DNA from: Bradyrhizobium sp. ISRA464
GTDB lineage: Bacteria; Pseudomonadota; Alphaproteobacteria; Rhizobiales; Xanthobacteraceae
Assembly (NCBI RefSeq): GCF_029910095.1
Contig: NZ_CP094526.1
Coordinates: 4,464,001-4,528,000, forward strand
DNA length: 64,000 nt
Direction of reading: 5' to 3'
The position numbers and the translations under genes are program-made. Below the pieces are notes generated by a model, which saw only the letters and a program-made list of their open reading frames with translations, ran no database searches and had not been told where the DNA came from. Position 1 is the stretch's first letter. Every line of letters begins with the position of its first letter. This document shows positions 27,313 to 38,057 of the stretch, piece after piece.

Positions 27313-28811
27313 TGCAGCGCCGCCAGCGTGCCGGTCGGCGTCCAGCCGCCGCCGAGCGCCTGGAACAGGCTGCTGGCCGCCAGCAGCTTGTTGAGCCTGA
27401 CCGTGACCAGATTGTTTTCAGCCGTGAACAGCGTCTGCTGCGCCTGCAGCACGGTGATGAGGTTGACAGTGCCGCCGCGCAACTGCACCTCGGCGACCTC
27501 GAACGCCTTGCGCGAACTGGCCACCACGTCGGACTGCAGGCGCTCCTGCAGCGTGTACTTCTGCAGCGCGATCAGCGCTTTCTCGACGTCGGCGAAGGCC
27601 GACAGCACGGCCTTGCGATAGGCCTGCAATTCTTGCAGCTGCTGGCCCTTGGCGAGCTTGAGCTGGCTCTCCAGCAGGAAGCCGTCGAACAGCGGCTGGG
27701 TCAGACTGGCAGCGAGCGTGTAGTACCACGCGCCCGGAGCGAACAACGAGGCGAGCGCCGCGCTCTGGAAGCCGGTGGTGCCGGTCAGCTGGATCTGCGG
27801 GAAGAAGGCTGCGCGCGCGGCCTCGACACTGAAATTGGATGCGGCGAGCTGCGCCTCGGCATGGCGGATATCGGGCCGCTGGTAGAGCAACTCCGACGGC
27901 AACCCGGGTGTGACGCGCGGGACCGCGATCTGCGTGGTGCTGCCGCCGCGCACGGTGAAATTGGCCGGCGCACGCGCCACCAGCAGGGCGAGCGCGGCCG
28001 TGTTCTGCGCCACCGTCACCTCGAGCGGCGGGATCGCCGCGCGCTGGGTCGCGACCAGCGCCTCCTGCTGCGACACGTCGAGCTGTGAGGCGGTGCCGCC
28101 GGCGAATTGCTGCTTGATCAGCCCAAGGATGCGCTCGGCCGCGGCCAGGTTGCGGCGCGTCACCTTGATCTGGTCCTGTGCCGCAAGCAGCTGGAAATAG
28201 GTGTTGGCGACGGTCGCCATGGTGGTCAACGCCACCACCTCGCGATTGTAGCGGGCAGCCGTGGCGCTCTCCTCCGACGAGGCCAGCGTCGCGCGGTTCT
28301 TGCCCCAGAAATCGACAATGTAGCTCGCACTCAGCCCGACATTGAACTGTGAGAACGTCCCGCTGGCGCCGCTCGACGAGCTCGATCCCCTTGCCAGATG
28401 CTCGCGCTCGGCGGTGGCCGAGCCGGTGACGGACGGCAGCAGCGCGGCGCCGGAGACGCCAACCTGCGCGTCGGCCTGTACGATCTGGGCGATCGCGACC
28501 GCGATATCGAGATTGTACTCCTGCGCCGATTCCATCAGCTTGGTCAGTTCGGCGGAGCGGAAACCGCGCCACCAGCCGAGCGCCGGAACGGCGGCATCGG
28601 CGTCACCTTTGCCGGCGGTCTTATAGCTTGCCGGCACTTCGAGATTGAGTTCGGGGCGCTCCGACCCCGGGATGCAGCCCGACAGGCCGAGGCCGACCCC
28701 CACCAGCATCACCAGCGCGGGCCGCTTGCCAGGACGGAACGTCCGCCCGCGCGAAGAACGGGCAGACCTTCGCGCCATCTGAAAATTTCGCAACGCTGTG
28801 ACTATCGGCAT
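27309..28811 (-). CDS. Outer-membrane efflux lipoprotein, NodT/OprM family
   Basis: A 500-residue TolC-like channel. It has a long N-terminal extension, then a lipobox GLGLSGC, so the mature protein is probably lipid-anchored at that Cys. Two outer-membrane-efflux repeats follow (SAELTKLMESAQEYNLDIAVAIAQI, SASYIVDFWGKNRATLASSEESA, then LLYQRPDIRHAEAQLAASNFSVEAARAAFFPQI). It forms the exit duct of the tripartite pump. The start abuts the preceding permease stop directly; an internal start at MARRSARSS is possible. Confidence 0.92.
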   Translation of the reverse strand: MPIVTALRNFQMARRSARSSRGRTFRPGKRPALVMLVGVGLGLSGCIPGSERPELNLEVPASYKTAGKGDADAAVPALGWWRGFRSAELTKLMESAQEYNLDIAVAIAQIVQADAQVGVSGAALLPSVTGSATAEREHLARGSSSSSGASGTFSQFNVGLSASYIVDFWGKNRATLASSEESATAARYNREVVALTTMATVANTYFQLLAAQDQIKVTRRNLAAAERILGLIKQQFAGGTASQLDVSQQEALVATQRAAIPPLEVTVAQNTAALALLVARAPANFTVRGGSTTQIAVPRVTPGLPSELLYQRPDIRHAEAQLAASNFSVEAARAAFFPQIQLTGTTGFQSAALASLFAPGAWYYTLAASLTQPLFDGFLLESQLKLAKGQQLQELQAYRKAVLSAFADVEKALIALQKYTLQERLQSDVVASSRKAFEVAEVQLRGGTVNLITVLQAQQTLFTAENNLVTVRLNKLLAASSLFQALGGGWTPTGTLAALQ

Positions 28812-31800
28812 TTACTCGCCCGCTTGGAGAGACCCTGGAAGCCGTGTTGCATTGCCGCCACGCCGTACGCGTTGGGCCCACAGGCGGAACCGATCGAGAT
28901 AGAGATAGATGACCGGCGTCGTATAGAGTGTCAGGACCTGGCTCAGGATCAGCCCGCCGACGATGGCGATGCCGAGCGGCTGACGCAGCTCGCCTCCTTC
29001 GCCCATGCCCACCGCCAGCGGCATGGCGCCCAGCAGCGCAGCCATGGTCGTCATCATGATCGGACGGAAGCGCAGCAGGCACGCCTCACGAATGGCCTCG
29101 AGCGGCTCCAGCCCACGCTTGCGCTCCGCCTCCAGGGCAAAATCGATCATCATGATGGCGTTTTTCTTCACAATGCCGATCAGCAGGATGACGCCGATCA
29201 GCGCCATGATACTGAACTCGGTCTTGAATGCCATCAGCGCCAGCAAGGCGCCCACACCTGCGGAGGGCAGTGTGGATAGAATCGTCAGCGGGTGGACATA
29301 GCTTTCGTAAAGCACCCCCAGCACGATGTAGATCGTCACCAGCGCCGCCAGGATCAGGAACGGCTGGTTGTTGAGGGAATCCTGGAACGCCTTGGCCGTG
29401 CCCTGAAATGTGCCGCGGATCGTGGCCGGGACGCCGATCCGGTTCATGGTGGCCTCGATGCTGGCGACCGCGGTGCTCAGCGAGACGTTGGGCGGCAGGT
29501 TGAACGAGATGGTGTTGGCGACCAGCAGGCCCTGGTGATTGACCGCCAGCGGGGTCGCGCCTTGCTTGAAGCTGGCCACCGCCGAAAGCGGGATCATCGT
29601 CTCGCTGCTGGTGCTGACCGCCGATCCGGTCGAGGCGACGCCCTTCCCCGTCGCACCGATCGAGTTGGTGGCCTGATTGCGCGCGGCCTGGGCGTTGGCC
29701 GCACTAGTCGCGCTCGAGCTTCCGGGCGCCGCCACCGTCCCCGCCACAGCATTGGTCGACTGTGAGCCGCCGACCGACCCGCCCGACTTACTGATGTAGA
29801 CGTCCTTGAGCGTCTCCGGGTTCTGCCAATAGCGCGGCGCCACCTCCATGATGACGTGATACTGGTTGCGCGCGACATAGATCGTCGAAACCTGCCGCTG
29901 GCCGAATGCATCATAGAGAGTGTTGTCGACCTGGCTCACGGTAATTCCGAGCCGGGCCGCCGCGTCGCGGTCGATCACGAGGTCGGATTCCAGGCCCTTG
30001 CTCTGCTGGTCGCTGTTGACGTCGGCCAGGTTCGGATCATGTTGCAGGGCCGCCGCGATCTTCGGCGTCCATTCATTGAGCTCCTGTAGCGTCGACCCCT
30101 GCAGCGTGTACTGGTACTGCGCGTTGGAGGCCCTGCCGCCGACGCGGATATCCTGCACCGCCTGCAGGAACAGGCTCGCGCCCGGGACGACCGACATCTC
30201 GCGCCGCAGCCGCCTGATCACACCATCGGCGCTGATCTTGCGCTGATCGAGCGGACGCAGGGAGACGAACACGAACCCGGAGTTCGTCTGTCCGCCACCC
30301 GTGAAGCCGACCGCCGTCTCCACCGCCGGATCGCTCTTGATGATGTTGACGTACTGCGCGAGCTTCTGCTGCATCAACTGGAACGACACGCTCTGGTCGG
30401 CCTGGATCGAGCCGACCAGCCGCCCCGTGTCCTGCTGCGGGAAGAAGCCCTTCGGGATTACATCGTAGAGATAGAAATTCAGGCCGAACACGGCCGCCAG
30501 AACCAGCATCACCGACAGCGGGTGCTGCAACGCGGCAGTGAGCGTCCTGCGGTAGAAGTTCAGCATGCCCTCGAAGAAGCGCTCGCTCGCCCAATAGAGC
30601 CGCCCGTGGCTCCGGCCGCTTTCGGGCTTCAGCAGGACGGCGCACATCATCGGCGTGGTCGCGAGCGAAATCGCGAGCGAGATCAGGATCGAGATCGAGA
30701 TCGTCATCGCGAATTCGCGGAACAGCCGGCCGACGATCCCCGCCATCAGCAGGATCGGGATGAACACCGCGATCAGCGAGATGCTCATCGACAACACGGT
30801 GAACCCGACCTCGTTGGCCCCCTTGAGTGCCGCCTGGAGCGGGCTCATCCCCTCCTCGATGTAGCGGGTGACGTTTTCCAGGACGACGATGGCGTCGTCG
30901 ACGACGAAGCCGGTCGCGACCGTCAACGCCATCAGGGACAGATTGTCCAGGCTGTAGCCAATCAGATACATCGCCCCGAAGGTCGCGACCAGCGACACCG
31001 AGACCGCGACCACCGGGATGAAGGTGGCTCGCGCATTGCGCAGGAACGCGAACACCACGATGACGACCAGGAGCACGGCGAGGACCAGCGTTCGCTCCAC
31101 GTCGTGCAGCGAGGTGCGGATGGTCACTGAGCGGTCGACCGCCAGGCCGATGTCGATCGCCGGCGACACCGAGGCCTTGAGCTGCGGCATCAACCCCTTC
31201 ACCAGATCGACGGTGCTGATGATGTTCGCGTTCGGCTGCCGGTAGAGGATGATCAGCACCGCCGGCTTGCCGTTGGCAAGGCCCGAGTTGCGCAGGTTCT
31301 CCACGCCGTCGACCACCTCGCCGACGTCGGTGAGATGAACCGCAGCTCCATTGCGGTAGGCCACGATCAGCGACTTGTAGTCGTCCGCCTTTTTGGCTTG
31401 GTCATTGGCGTAGATCTGGTAGCGTTGGTCGCCGACATCGATCCCGCCCTTCGGACTGTGGGCATTGGCGTTCGACAGCGCGGCGCGAACGTCCTCAAGC
31501 CCGATGCCATATTTGTAGAGCGCTTGCGGGATGAGCTCTACCCGGACGGCCGGCAGCGAGCTGCCGCCGACCACCACCTCGCCGATCCCCTCGACCTGCG
31601 ACAGCTTTTGCGCCAGCACGGTGGACGCCGCGTCGTAGAGATCGCCGCGCGTCAGGGTATCGGACGTCAGAGTCAGAATCAGGATCGGCGCGTCGGCCGG
31701 ATTGACCTTCCGGTAGGTCGGATTGGAGCGCAGGCTGGTCGGCAGGTCGGCCCGCGCCGCGTTGATCGCAGCCTGCACGTCGCGCGCCGCGCCGTTGATG

Positions 31801-32099
31801 TCGCGGTTGAGCCCGAACTGCAGCGTGATGCGGGTCGCGCCGACGGAACTGGACGACGTCATCTCGGTGACGTCTGCGATCTGGCCGAGATGCCGCTCCA
31901 GAGGGCTTGCGACCGTTGTCGCCACATCCTGCGGGCTGGCTCCGGGCAGCGTCGCCCGTACAGAGATGGTCGGGAAATCCACCTGCGGCAGCGGCGACAC
32001 CGGCAGCTTGAAGAACGCCACCACCCCGGCCGCTGCGAGCCCGAGAGTCAGCAGCGTCGTGGCCACCGGCCGCCGGATGAAGGGTGTTGACGGATCCAT
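28812..32099 (-). CDS. RND efflux permease, MdtC/MuxC type, with a low-complexity insert
   Basis: A 1095-residue inner-membrane proton-driven pump with 12 membrane helices and two large periplasmic loops. Features are FFKLPVSPLPQVDFPTISV at the N-terminus, TM4 with the proton-relay aspartates in [23 protein letters not shown], and a C-terminal half ending in [25 protein letters not shown]. Between about residues 768 and 833 is an insert rich in Ser, Ala, Thr, Gly and Gln (SGGSVGGSQSTNAVAG onward) that the sister permease lacks. One base separates it from the upstream permease gene. Heteromeric MdtBC/MuxBC pumps use two such subunits. Confidence 0.92.
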   Translation of the reverse strand: MDPSTPFIRRPVATTLLTLGLAAAGVVAFFKLPVSPLPQVDFPTISVRATLPGASPQDVATTVASPLERHLGQIADVTEMTSSSSVGATRITLQFGLNRDINGAARDVQAAINAARADLPTSLRSNPTYRKVNPADAPILILTLTSDTLTRGDLYDAASTVLAQKLSQVEGIGEVVVGGSSLPAVRVELIPQALYKYGIGLEDVRAALSNANAHSPKGGIDVGDQRYQIYANDQAKKADDYKSLIVAYRNGAAVHLTDVGEVVDGVENLRNSGLANGKPAVLIILYRQPNANIISTVDLVKGLMPQLKASVSPAIDIGLAVDRSVTIRTSLHDVERTLVLAVLLVVIVVFAFLRNARATFIPVVAVSVSLVATFGAMYLIGYSLDNLSLMALTVATGFVVDDAIVVLENVTRYIEEGMSPLQAALKGANEVGFTVLSMSISLIAVFIPILLMAGIVGRLFREFAMTISISILISLAISLATTPMMCAVLLKPESGRSHGRLYWASERFFEGMLNFYRRTLTAALQHPLSVMLVLAAVFGLNFYLYDVIPKGFFPQQDTGRLVGSIQADQSVSFQLMQQKLAQYVNIIKSDPAVETAVGFTGGGQTNSGFVFVSLRPLDQRKISADGVIRRLRREMSVVPGASLFLQAVQDIRVGGRASNAQYQYTLQGSTLQELNEWTPKIAAALQHDPNLADVNSDQQSKGLESDLVIDRDAAARLGITVSQVDNTLYDAFGQRQVSTIYVARNQYHVIMEVAPRYWQNPETLKDVYISKSGGSVGGSQSTNAVAGTVAAPGSSSATSAANAQAARNQATNSIGATGKGVASTGSAVSTSSETMIPLSAVASFKQGATPLAVNHQGLLVANTISFNLPPNVSLSTAVASIEATMNRIGVPATIRGTFQGTAKAFQDSLNNQPFLILAALVTIYIVLGVLYESYVHPLTILSTLPSAGVGALLALMAFKTEFSIMALIGVILLIGIVKKNAIMMIDFALEAERKRGLEPLEAIREACLLRFRPIMMTTMAALLGAMPLAVGMGEGGELRQPLGIAIVGGLILSQVLTLYTTPVIYLYLDRFRLWAQRVRRGGNATRLPGSLQAGE

Positions 32100-32100
32100 C

Positions 32101-35100
32101 TCAGTGCGACCCGCTTGCCTCGCCGACCTCCCCCGATCGCCCCGAAAACCGGATCGCGAGACGATCGAACCAGAGATAGATGACCGGCGTCGTGAACAGG
32201 GTGAGCAGCTGGCTCACCAGCAGGCCGCCGACGATCGAGATGCCGAGCGGATGCCGCAACTCGGAGCCCGCGCCGGTTCCGATCATCAACGGCAGCGCGC
32301 CGAGCACCGCGGCCATCGTCGTCATGATGATCGGCCGGAAGCGCAACAGGCACGCCTGGTAGATCGCCTCGCGCGGCGGCTTGCCCTCGTTGCGCTCGGC
32401 ATCCAGCGCGAAGTCGATCATCATGATCGCGTTCTTCTTCACGATACCGATCAACAGGATGATGCCGATAATCGCGACGATGGTGAGGTCCTGCTTCGCC
32501 ATCATCAGCGCCAGCAGCGCGCCGATGCCGGCAGAAGGCAGGGTCGACAGGATCGTGACCGGATGGATGAAGCTCTCATAGAGCACGCCGAGCACGATGT
32601 AGACCGTGATGATCGCCGCGAGGATCAGGAAGAGCTGGTTGGACAGCGACGACTGGAACGCCAGCGCAGCGCCCTGGAAGCTGGTGATGACGCCGAGCGG
32701 CTGGCCGATGTCGATCTGGGCCTGCTTGATCGCCGCCACCGCCTCGCCCAGCGAGGCACCGGGCGCGAGGTTGAACGACACCGTCGCCGACGGGAACTGG
32801 CCGAGATGCGAGACCTGTAGCGGCGCGGTCTCCTCGCGCATCTTCGCCATCACCGACAATGGCACCGGCGTAGACCCCACCGAGGACGGCAGGTAGATCG
32901 ACGACAGCGATTGCAGCGAGTTCTGCAGGGTCGGATCGGCCTCCAGGATCACGCGGTACTGGTTCGAATTGGTGAAGACGGTGGAGACGATGCGCTGGCC
33001 GTAGGAGTCGTAGAGCGCGTTGTCGATCGTCGCCGGTGTGATCCCGAACCGCGCCGCCTGGTCGCGGTCGATCTCGACGAACACCGAAAGGCCCTGCGCC
33101 GAGATATCGCTGGTGACGTCGCTAAGCTGCGGCAATTCGCGCAGCTTGTCGACCAGCTTCGGTGTCCATTCGGCGAGCTGGGCCGGATCGGCATCCTGCA
33201 GGATGAACTGGTATTGCGTCCGGCTCACCGTGCCTTCGATCGTGAGATCCTGGACCGGCTGCATGTAGAGCGAGATTCCGGTCAGCGACGCGGTGCTCGC
33301 CTTGATCCGCTCCATGACCGTCGCGATGCCGGACTTCCGCTGCTCATGCGGCTTCAGGTTGATCAGGATGCGGCCGCTATTGAGCGTGGTGTTGGTGCCG
33401 TCGACGCCGATGAAGGACGACAGGCTGTCCACGTCCGGGTCCTTCAGGATCACGCTGGCGAGCTGCTGCTGGCGCTGGGCCATCGCCGCATAGGAGACCG
33501 ATTGCGGCGCCTCCGAGATCGCCTGGATCACGCCGGTGTCCTGCAGCGGAAAGAAGCCCTTGGGGATGATGACGTAGAGCCACGCGGTCAGGCCGAAGGT
33601 GGCGAGCGCGATCAGCAGCACCAGGGTCTGGCGATCCAGCACCCAGTTGAGCATCCGGCCATAGATCGCGATGACGAAGTCGAACCCTTCCCGGCTGAGC
33701 CGCTGGAAGGTGTTTTCCTGCGCCGCATCCTCCGCCTTCAAAAGCTTGGCGCAGGCCATCGGCACCAGCGTGAGCGACACCACCGCGGAGATGAGGATCG
33801 TCACCGACAGCGTGATGGCGAATTCGCGGAACAGGCGGCCGACGACGTCGCCCATGAACAAGAGCGGGATCAGCACCGCGATCAGCGACACCGTCAGCGA
33901 GATGATGGTGAAGCCGATCTGCTCGGAGCCACGCAACGCCGCCTGCAACGGCGATTCACCTTCCTCGATGTAGCGCGAGATGTTCTCGATCACGACGATG
34001 GCGTCGTCGACCACGAATCCGGTCGCGATGGTGAGGGCCATCAGCGACAAATTGTTCAGGCTGAAGCCGAACAGATACATCGCCCCCAGCGTACCGACCA
34101 GCGACAGCGGCACCGACAGGCTCGGGATCAGGGTGGCGCGGGTCGAGCGCAGGAATACGAAGATCACCAGCACGACCAGGATCACCGCAAGCGACAGTTC
34201 ATATTCGACGTCGCGGACCGAGGCCCGGATCGTCACGGTGCGGTCGGTCAGGATGTTGAGGTCGATCGCGGCCGGCAGCGTCGCCTGCAGTTGCGGCAGC
34301 AGCGCCTTGATCCCTTGCACAACCGAGATGACGTTGGCGCCGGGCTGGCGCTGGATGTTGAGGATGATCGCCGGCGTCTCGTTCATCCAGGCGCCGAGCT
34401 TGTCGTTCTGCGCCCCCTCGACGACATCGCCGACGTCGCTGAGCCGGACCGGCGAGCCGTTCTTGTAGGCAACGATCAGCGACCTGTAGTCGGCCGCATT
34501 GCGGATCTGGTCGTTGGCGTTGATCGTATGGGCGCGCATCGCGCCGTCGAAATTGCCCTTCGGCGTATTGACGTTGGCATTGCCGAGCGTGGTGCGGAGA
34601 TCGTCGATATTGAGGCCGTAGGCAGCGAGCTTGCGGATGTCGGCCTGGATGCGCACCGCGGGCCGCTGGCCACCGCTGATGCTGACGAGGCCGACGCCGG
34701 CAAGCTGCGAGATTTTCTGCGCCAGCCGCGTGTCGACGAAATCCTCGACCTTGGTCAGCGGCATGGTCTTCGAGGTCAGGCCGAGCGTCAGGATCGGGGC
34801 GTCGGCTGGATTGACCTTGGCATAGATCGGCGGCGCCGGCAGGTCCGACGGCAGGAGATTGCCCGCGGCGTTGATCGCGGCCTGCACCTCCTGCTCGGCG
34901 ACATCGAGCGAGATCGACAGGCCGAACTGCAAGGTGATGACGGAAGCGCCGGCCGAACTGACCGAGCTCATCTGGTTCAGGTTCGGCATCTGGCCGAACT
35001 GCACCTCGAGCGGCGCCGTCACCGACGACGTCATCACGTCGGGGCTGGCGCCGGGATAGAAGGTTTGCACCTGGATGGTCGGGTAGTCGACCTCAGGCAG

Positions 35101-35208
35101 CGCCGCCACGGGGAGGAATCTGAACGCCAGCATGCCCGACAGCATGATGGCGATCATTAGCAGGGTCGTCGCCACCGGCCGCAGGATGAATGGACGCGAC
35201 GGGTTCAT
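32101..35208 (-). CDS. RND efflux permease, MdtB/MuxB type
   Basis: A 1035-residue RND transporter of the usual family length. It starts [20 protein letters not shown], has [31 protein letters not shown]4 with [23 protein letters not shown] (the proton-relay Asp pair), and [23 protein letters not shown] near the C-terminus. The gene overlaps the adaptor gene by ATGA (35205-35208). Two different permeases side by side point to the MdtABC-like branch, which exports bile salts, novobiocin and similar compounds in enterobacteria. The substrate here is unknown. Confidence 0.93.
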   Translation of the reverse strand: MNPSRPFILRPVATTLLMIAIMLSGMLAFRFLPVAALPEVDYPTIQVQTFYPGASPDVMTSSVTAPLEVQFGQMPNLNQMSSVSSAGASVITLQFGLSISLDVAEQEVQAAINAAGNLLPSDLPAPPIYAKVNPADAPILTLGLTSKTMPLTKVEDFVDTRLAQKISQLAGVGLVSISGGQRPAVRIQADIRKLAAYGLNIDDLRTTLGNANVNTPKGNFDGAMRAHTINANDQIRNAADYRSLIVAYKNGSPVRLSDVGDVVEGAQNDKLGAWMNETPAIILNIQRQPGANVISVVQGIKALLPQLQATLPAAIDLNILTDRTVTIRASVRDVEYELSLAVILVVLVIFVFLRSTRATLIPSLSVPLSLVGTLGAMYLFGFSLNNLSLMALTIATGFVVDDAIVVIENISRYIEEGESPLQAALRGSEQIGFTIISLTVSLIAVLIPLLFMGDVVGRLFREFAITLSVTILISAVVSLTLVPMACAKLLKAEDAAQENTFQRLSREGFDFVIAIYGRMLNWVLDRQTLVLLIALATFGLTAWLYVIIPKGFFPLQDTGVIQAISEAPQSVSYAAMAQRQQQLASVILKDPDVDSLSSFIGVDGTNTTLNSGRILINLKPHEQRKSGIATVMERIKASTASLTGISLYMQPVQDLTIEGTVSRTQYQFILQDADPAQLAEWTPKLVDKLRELPQLSDVTSDISAQGLSVFVEIDRDQAARFGITPATIDNALYDSYGQRIVSTVFTNSNQYRVILEADPTLQNSLQSLSSIYLPSSVGSTPVPLSVMAKMREETAPLQVSHLGQFPSATVSFNLAPGASLGEAVAAIKQAQIDIGQPLGVITSFQGAALAFQSSLSNQLFLILAAIITVYIVLGVLYESFIHPVTILSTLPSAGIGALLALMMAKQDLTIVAIIGIILLIGIVKKNAIMMIDFALDAERNEGKPPREAIYQACLLRFRPIIMTTMAAVLGALPLMIGTGAGSELRHPLGISIVGGLLVSQLLTLFTTPVIYLWFDRLAIRFSGRSGEVGEASGSH

Positions 35209-36530
35209 TGCTTCCGTCCGTCCTCGGAGCGCTTGCTCTTGCCACCACCTGTCTTCTCAGGATCAGCCCCTTTGGCGCCCGCCTTGGTATCTCCCTTGGC
35301 GCCGCCCTTGGCCGCGGCGGCGGGATTGGCGACGTCGGCCGCCGAGCGAACGATCACCTTCGCGCCCTCGCGCAGCTTGTCGGCGCCGTCGATCACGACG
35401 CGATCGCCGGGCGAAAGCCCCGAGAGCACTTCGACGCGGTCGCCGTCGGTGACGCCGAGCTTCACGGGCTTGACCGACACGGTGCTGTCGGCATTCACGA
35501 GATAGACGAAGGTGCCGGGCACGCCGCGCTGGATTCCGGCGCTCGACATCGTCGTGACATCCTTGTGCGTGTCGAGCAGCAGGCGGACGTTGACGAACTG
35601 GTTCGGATACAGCGTGCGCTGGTCGTTCTCGAACTTGGCGCGCAGCTTGATCGTGCCTGTGGTCGGATCGATCTGGCTGTCGAAGGTCTGCAGCGTTCCC
35701 TCGGCGAGCTTATTGGTGCCGCTGCGGTCGTAGGCCGCGGTCGGCAACACAGCGCCCTCACGCAGCCGCTTCGCGACCGCCTGCAGATTGTCCTCCGGCA
35801 AGGTGAACAGCACGCTGACCGGTTCGAGCTGCGTGATCACGACGATGCCGCTGGTGTCTCCCGGGGTCACGTAGTTGCCGAGATCCACCTGGCGCAGACC
35901 GACGCGGCCGTTGATCGGCGACACGATGTGGCAGTACGCCAAATTGACCTCGGCCGATTTCACCGAGGCGCGGTCGGCTTCCACAGTGCCCTGATACTGC
36001 GCGACCAGCGCGATCTGGGTGTCGAGCTGCTGGTGCGGCACCGCATTCTGCGCGGCGAGGCCCTGGTAGCGGGTCAGGTCGACCTGGGCGCCCTTGAGTT
36101 GCGCTTCGTCGCGCGCGAGCTGACCTTTGGCCTGTGCCAGTGTTGCCTCATAGGGACGAGAATCGATCTCGGCGATCAGATCGCCCCTCTTGACCTCATC
36201 GCCTTCCTTGAAATCGACCTTCATCAGGTAGCCGCTGATCTGGCTCCTGATCGTCACCGTGGCGAGCGACGTCACGGTCCCGAGCGCATTGAGGCTGACG
36301 CCGATGTCGCCCTTGGCGACGGTCTCCGGCACGATCGACATCGGCGCGCTGTTGCGTCCACCGCCGGCCTGTTGCGGCGCGCTCTGGTGCCGCGTCCACC
36401 AGACGATGCCGGCAAGCAACAGCAACACGATCAACGTCGTCAGCACGACCCGGCCACGCGATGTCCGCCCGGTCCGCTTGGGCGTGTCAGTTGATGGAAC
36501 GATGGTCCGATCTTTTATCTGCTGGTCCAT
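35205..36530 (-). CDS. RND efflux periplasmic adaptor (membrane fusion protein), MdtA type
   Basis: A 441-residue adaptor. A cytoplasmic tail is followed by one membrane anchor ([19 protein letters not shown]), the lipoyl-like region split by an alpha hairpin ([21 protein letters not shown], then [32 protein letters not shown]), a beta-barrel domain ([27 protein letters not shown]) and a C-terminal membrane-proximal domain. The tail is rich in Lys, Gly and Ala ([27 protein letters not shown]). It links the MdtBC-like permeases to the outer-membrane channel and is the first gene of the six-gene operon. Confidence 0.93.
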   Translation of the reverse strand: MDQQIKDRTIVPSTDTPKRTGRTSRGRVVLTTLIVLLLLAGIVWWTRHQSAPQQAGGGRNSAPMSIVPETVAKGDIGVSLNALGTVTSLATVTIRSQISGYLMKVDFKEGDEVKRGDLIAEIDSRPYEATLAQAKGQLARDEAQLKGAQVDLTRYQGLAAQNAVPHQQLDTQIALVAQYQGTVEADRASVKSAEVNLAYCHIVSPINGRVGLRQVDLGNYVTPGDTSGIVVITQLEPVSVLFTLPEDNLQAVAKRLREGAVLPTAAYDRSGTNKLAEGTLQTFDSQIDPTTGTIKLRAKFENDQRTLYPNQFVNVRLLLDTHKDVTTMSSAGIQRGVPGTFVYLVNADSTVSVKPVKLGVTDGDRVEVLSGLSPGDRVVIDGADKLREGAKVIVRSAADVANPAAAAKGGAKGDTKAGAKGADPEKTGGGKSKRSEDGRKQ

Positions 36531-37237
36531 GAGGTGCTCACGAAGAAACTCGAACGAGCTCGCGCGATTCTATGCGTCCCCTGAACCCGCGCGCGCCACG
36601 CTCGAGAAAGCATTTTGAACGCTTCCGGAAGACAAAGCGCATTAATAATCGGAAAGGAGGTGTCTACTCCACCGCCCATCGATCTCGCCTTTCACGCTGC
36701 GCCGTTTGCCAGTTTACCTGATGGTCTGCAAGCGGGGCAACACAATCAGCAACAATCCGACAAAGTAGGTCACATCAAAGGCAGCCGAACGCCTGAAAGT
36801 GTTCAAACGTGATCGCGCTGAAGCCGCCAATTCGCGAGAGCTTTGTCAGTGGTACGCGCGATCATGATCATTCATGGCGCGATGGCGACTCTATCGTGAG
36901 CGGCGAACCGGCGCGACTGCCAGCGATCTGTGTGTCAGCGCGTCACGCTCTTCGACTGGCTGCAACTCGTTGGCGTCACAATCCACGGACAGCCGGCCAT
37001 GCCACACACCGTGCAAAGGTGATGACAATTTCGTGCAGCAGCCCCTCGCCTGCCTGGAAGGTCGGAAACGCAACCGCCATGTCGCAAAGCGGCACCGCCA
37101 ATTTTGGTCGCAATTTGGCGTCGCGCCGCAGCGCCCGACCTGGCGGCACGGCCTGAAAGGAACCGCATCCGGTCAACACTGCACAAACATCGATGTGGGC
37201 CATCGCGTCGCCGCCCGGTGTTTGCTATCCTGCGCTC
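36531..37237. other. 707-base gap between the efflux operon and aat; no gene recognised
   Basis: It must contain the divergent promoters of the mdtA-like gene (minus) and aat (plus). Short open frames on both strands show no domain, signal peptide or good start. A GGAGG lies near 36655 but no credible protein follows it. No tRNA, strong terminator or recognised regulator site is visible. Confidence 0.5.
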
Positions 37238-37918
37238 ATGACGTCGCGCGACTCCGCCTCTTCCGAAATCACGCCCGAAGTGCTGCTGCGCGCCTACGCC
37301 TGCGGCATCTTTCCGATGGCGGAGAGCGCCGACGACCCGACCCTGTTCTGGGTCGAGCCCGAACTGCGCGGCGTGATTCCGCTCGATGGCTTCCGCGTCG
37401 CCTCGCGGCTGGCGCGCACCGTGCGCTCGGATGCGTTCACGGTCACGGTCGACACCGCGTTCAAGGCCGTGATCGCAGGCTGCGCGGCGCCGCATCCCGG
37501 CCGTGACGACACCTGGATCAACAAGCGTATCCGCGATCTCTATGTCGGCCTGAACACGCTTGGCCATTGCCACAGCGTCGAGGTGTGGCAGGACGACAAT
37601 CTGGTCGGCGGGCTCTATGGCGTGAGCCTCGGCCGCGCCTTCTTCGGGGAAAGCATGTTCCACACCGCGCGCGACGCATCGAAGGTCGCGCTGGTGCATC
37701 TGGTGGCGCGTCTGATCGTCGGGGGGTTCGAACTGCTCGACACGCAGTATGTGACCGAGCACCTGAAGACGTTCGGTGCGATCGAGATTCCACGCCGCCG
37801 CTATCGCGCGCTGCTCGACAAGGCGATCACAGGTGCGCGCGGAGATTTCCGCAAGCTCGACGTCACGCAGCCGATCAGAGGCGCGGACGCCCTCGCCATC
37901 ATCGCCCAGCGCAATTGA
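37238..37918 (+). CDS. aat: Leucyl/phenylalanyl-tRNA--protein transferase
   Basis: A 226-residue enzyme that adds Leu or Phe from aminoacyl-tRNA to proteins with N-terminal Arg or Lys, marking them for ClpS/ClpAP degradation. Motifs are [83 protein letters not shown] and [27 protein letters not shown] 37238 gives the normal length. DUF2155 lies convergent downstream. Confidence 0.96.
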   Translation: MTSRDSASSEITPEVLLRAYACGIFPMAESADDPTLFWVEPELRGVIPLDGFRVASRLARTVRSDAFTVTVDTAFKAVIAGCAAPHPGRDDTWINKRIRDLYVGLNTLGHCHSVEVWQDDNLVGGLYGVSLGRAFFGESMFHTARDASKVALVHLVARLIVGGFELLDTQYVTEHLKTFGAIEIPRRRYRALLDKAITGARGDFRKLDVTQPIRGADALAIIAQRN

Positions 37919-37922
37919 TCAG

Positions 37923-38046
37923 GTAGCCCCCGGATGGAGCCGACAGGTCGCGCGACCGCGCGCCCGATGACAGGCTCCGCGCAATCCGGGATAGATGTAG
38001 CCGCAGAGTGAGAGCCCTGGATTTCGCTGTCGCTTCATCCGGGCTG
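37923..38046. repeat. REP-like palindromic sequence between aat and the DUF2155 gene
   Basis: CCCGGATGGAGC near the left end is followed by GGCTCCGCGCAATCCGGG and then CCTGGATTTCGCTG...TTCATCCGGG. The arms can pair in more than one way. This wording resembles the small dispersed repeats common between Bradyrhizobium genes. It sits between convergent genes and may also help stop transcription. Confidence 0.5.
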
Positions 38047-38057
38047 CTCCATCTCTA

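Noticed and set aside
32911..35160. A 749-codon open frame on the plus strand
   Set aside because: Antisense shadow of the MdtB-like permease gene.
36560..37230. Short open frames between the efflux operon and aat
   Set aside because: Composition is not protein-like and no start is supported. A GGAGG near 36655 is not followed by a credible protein.
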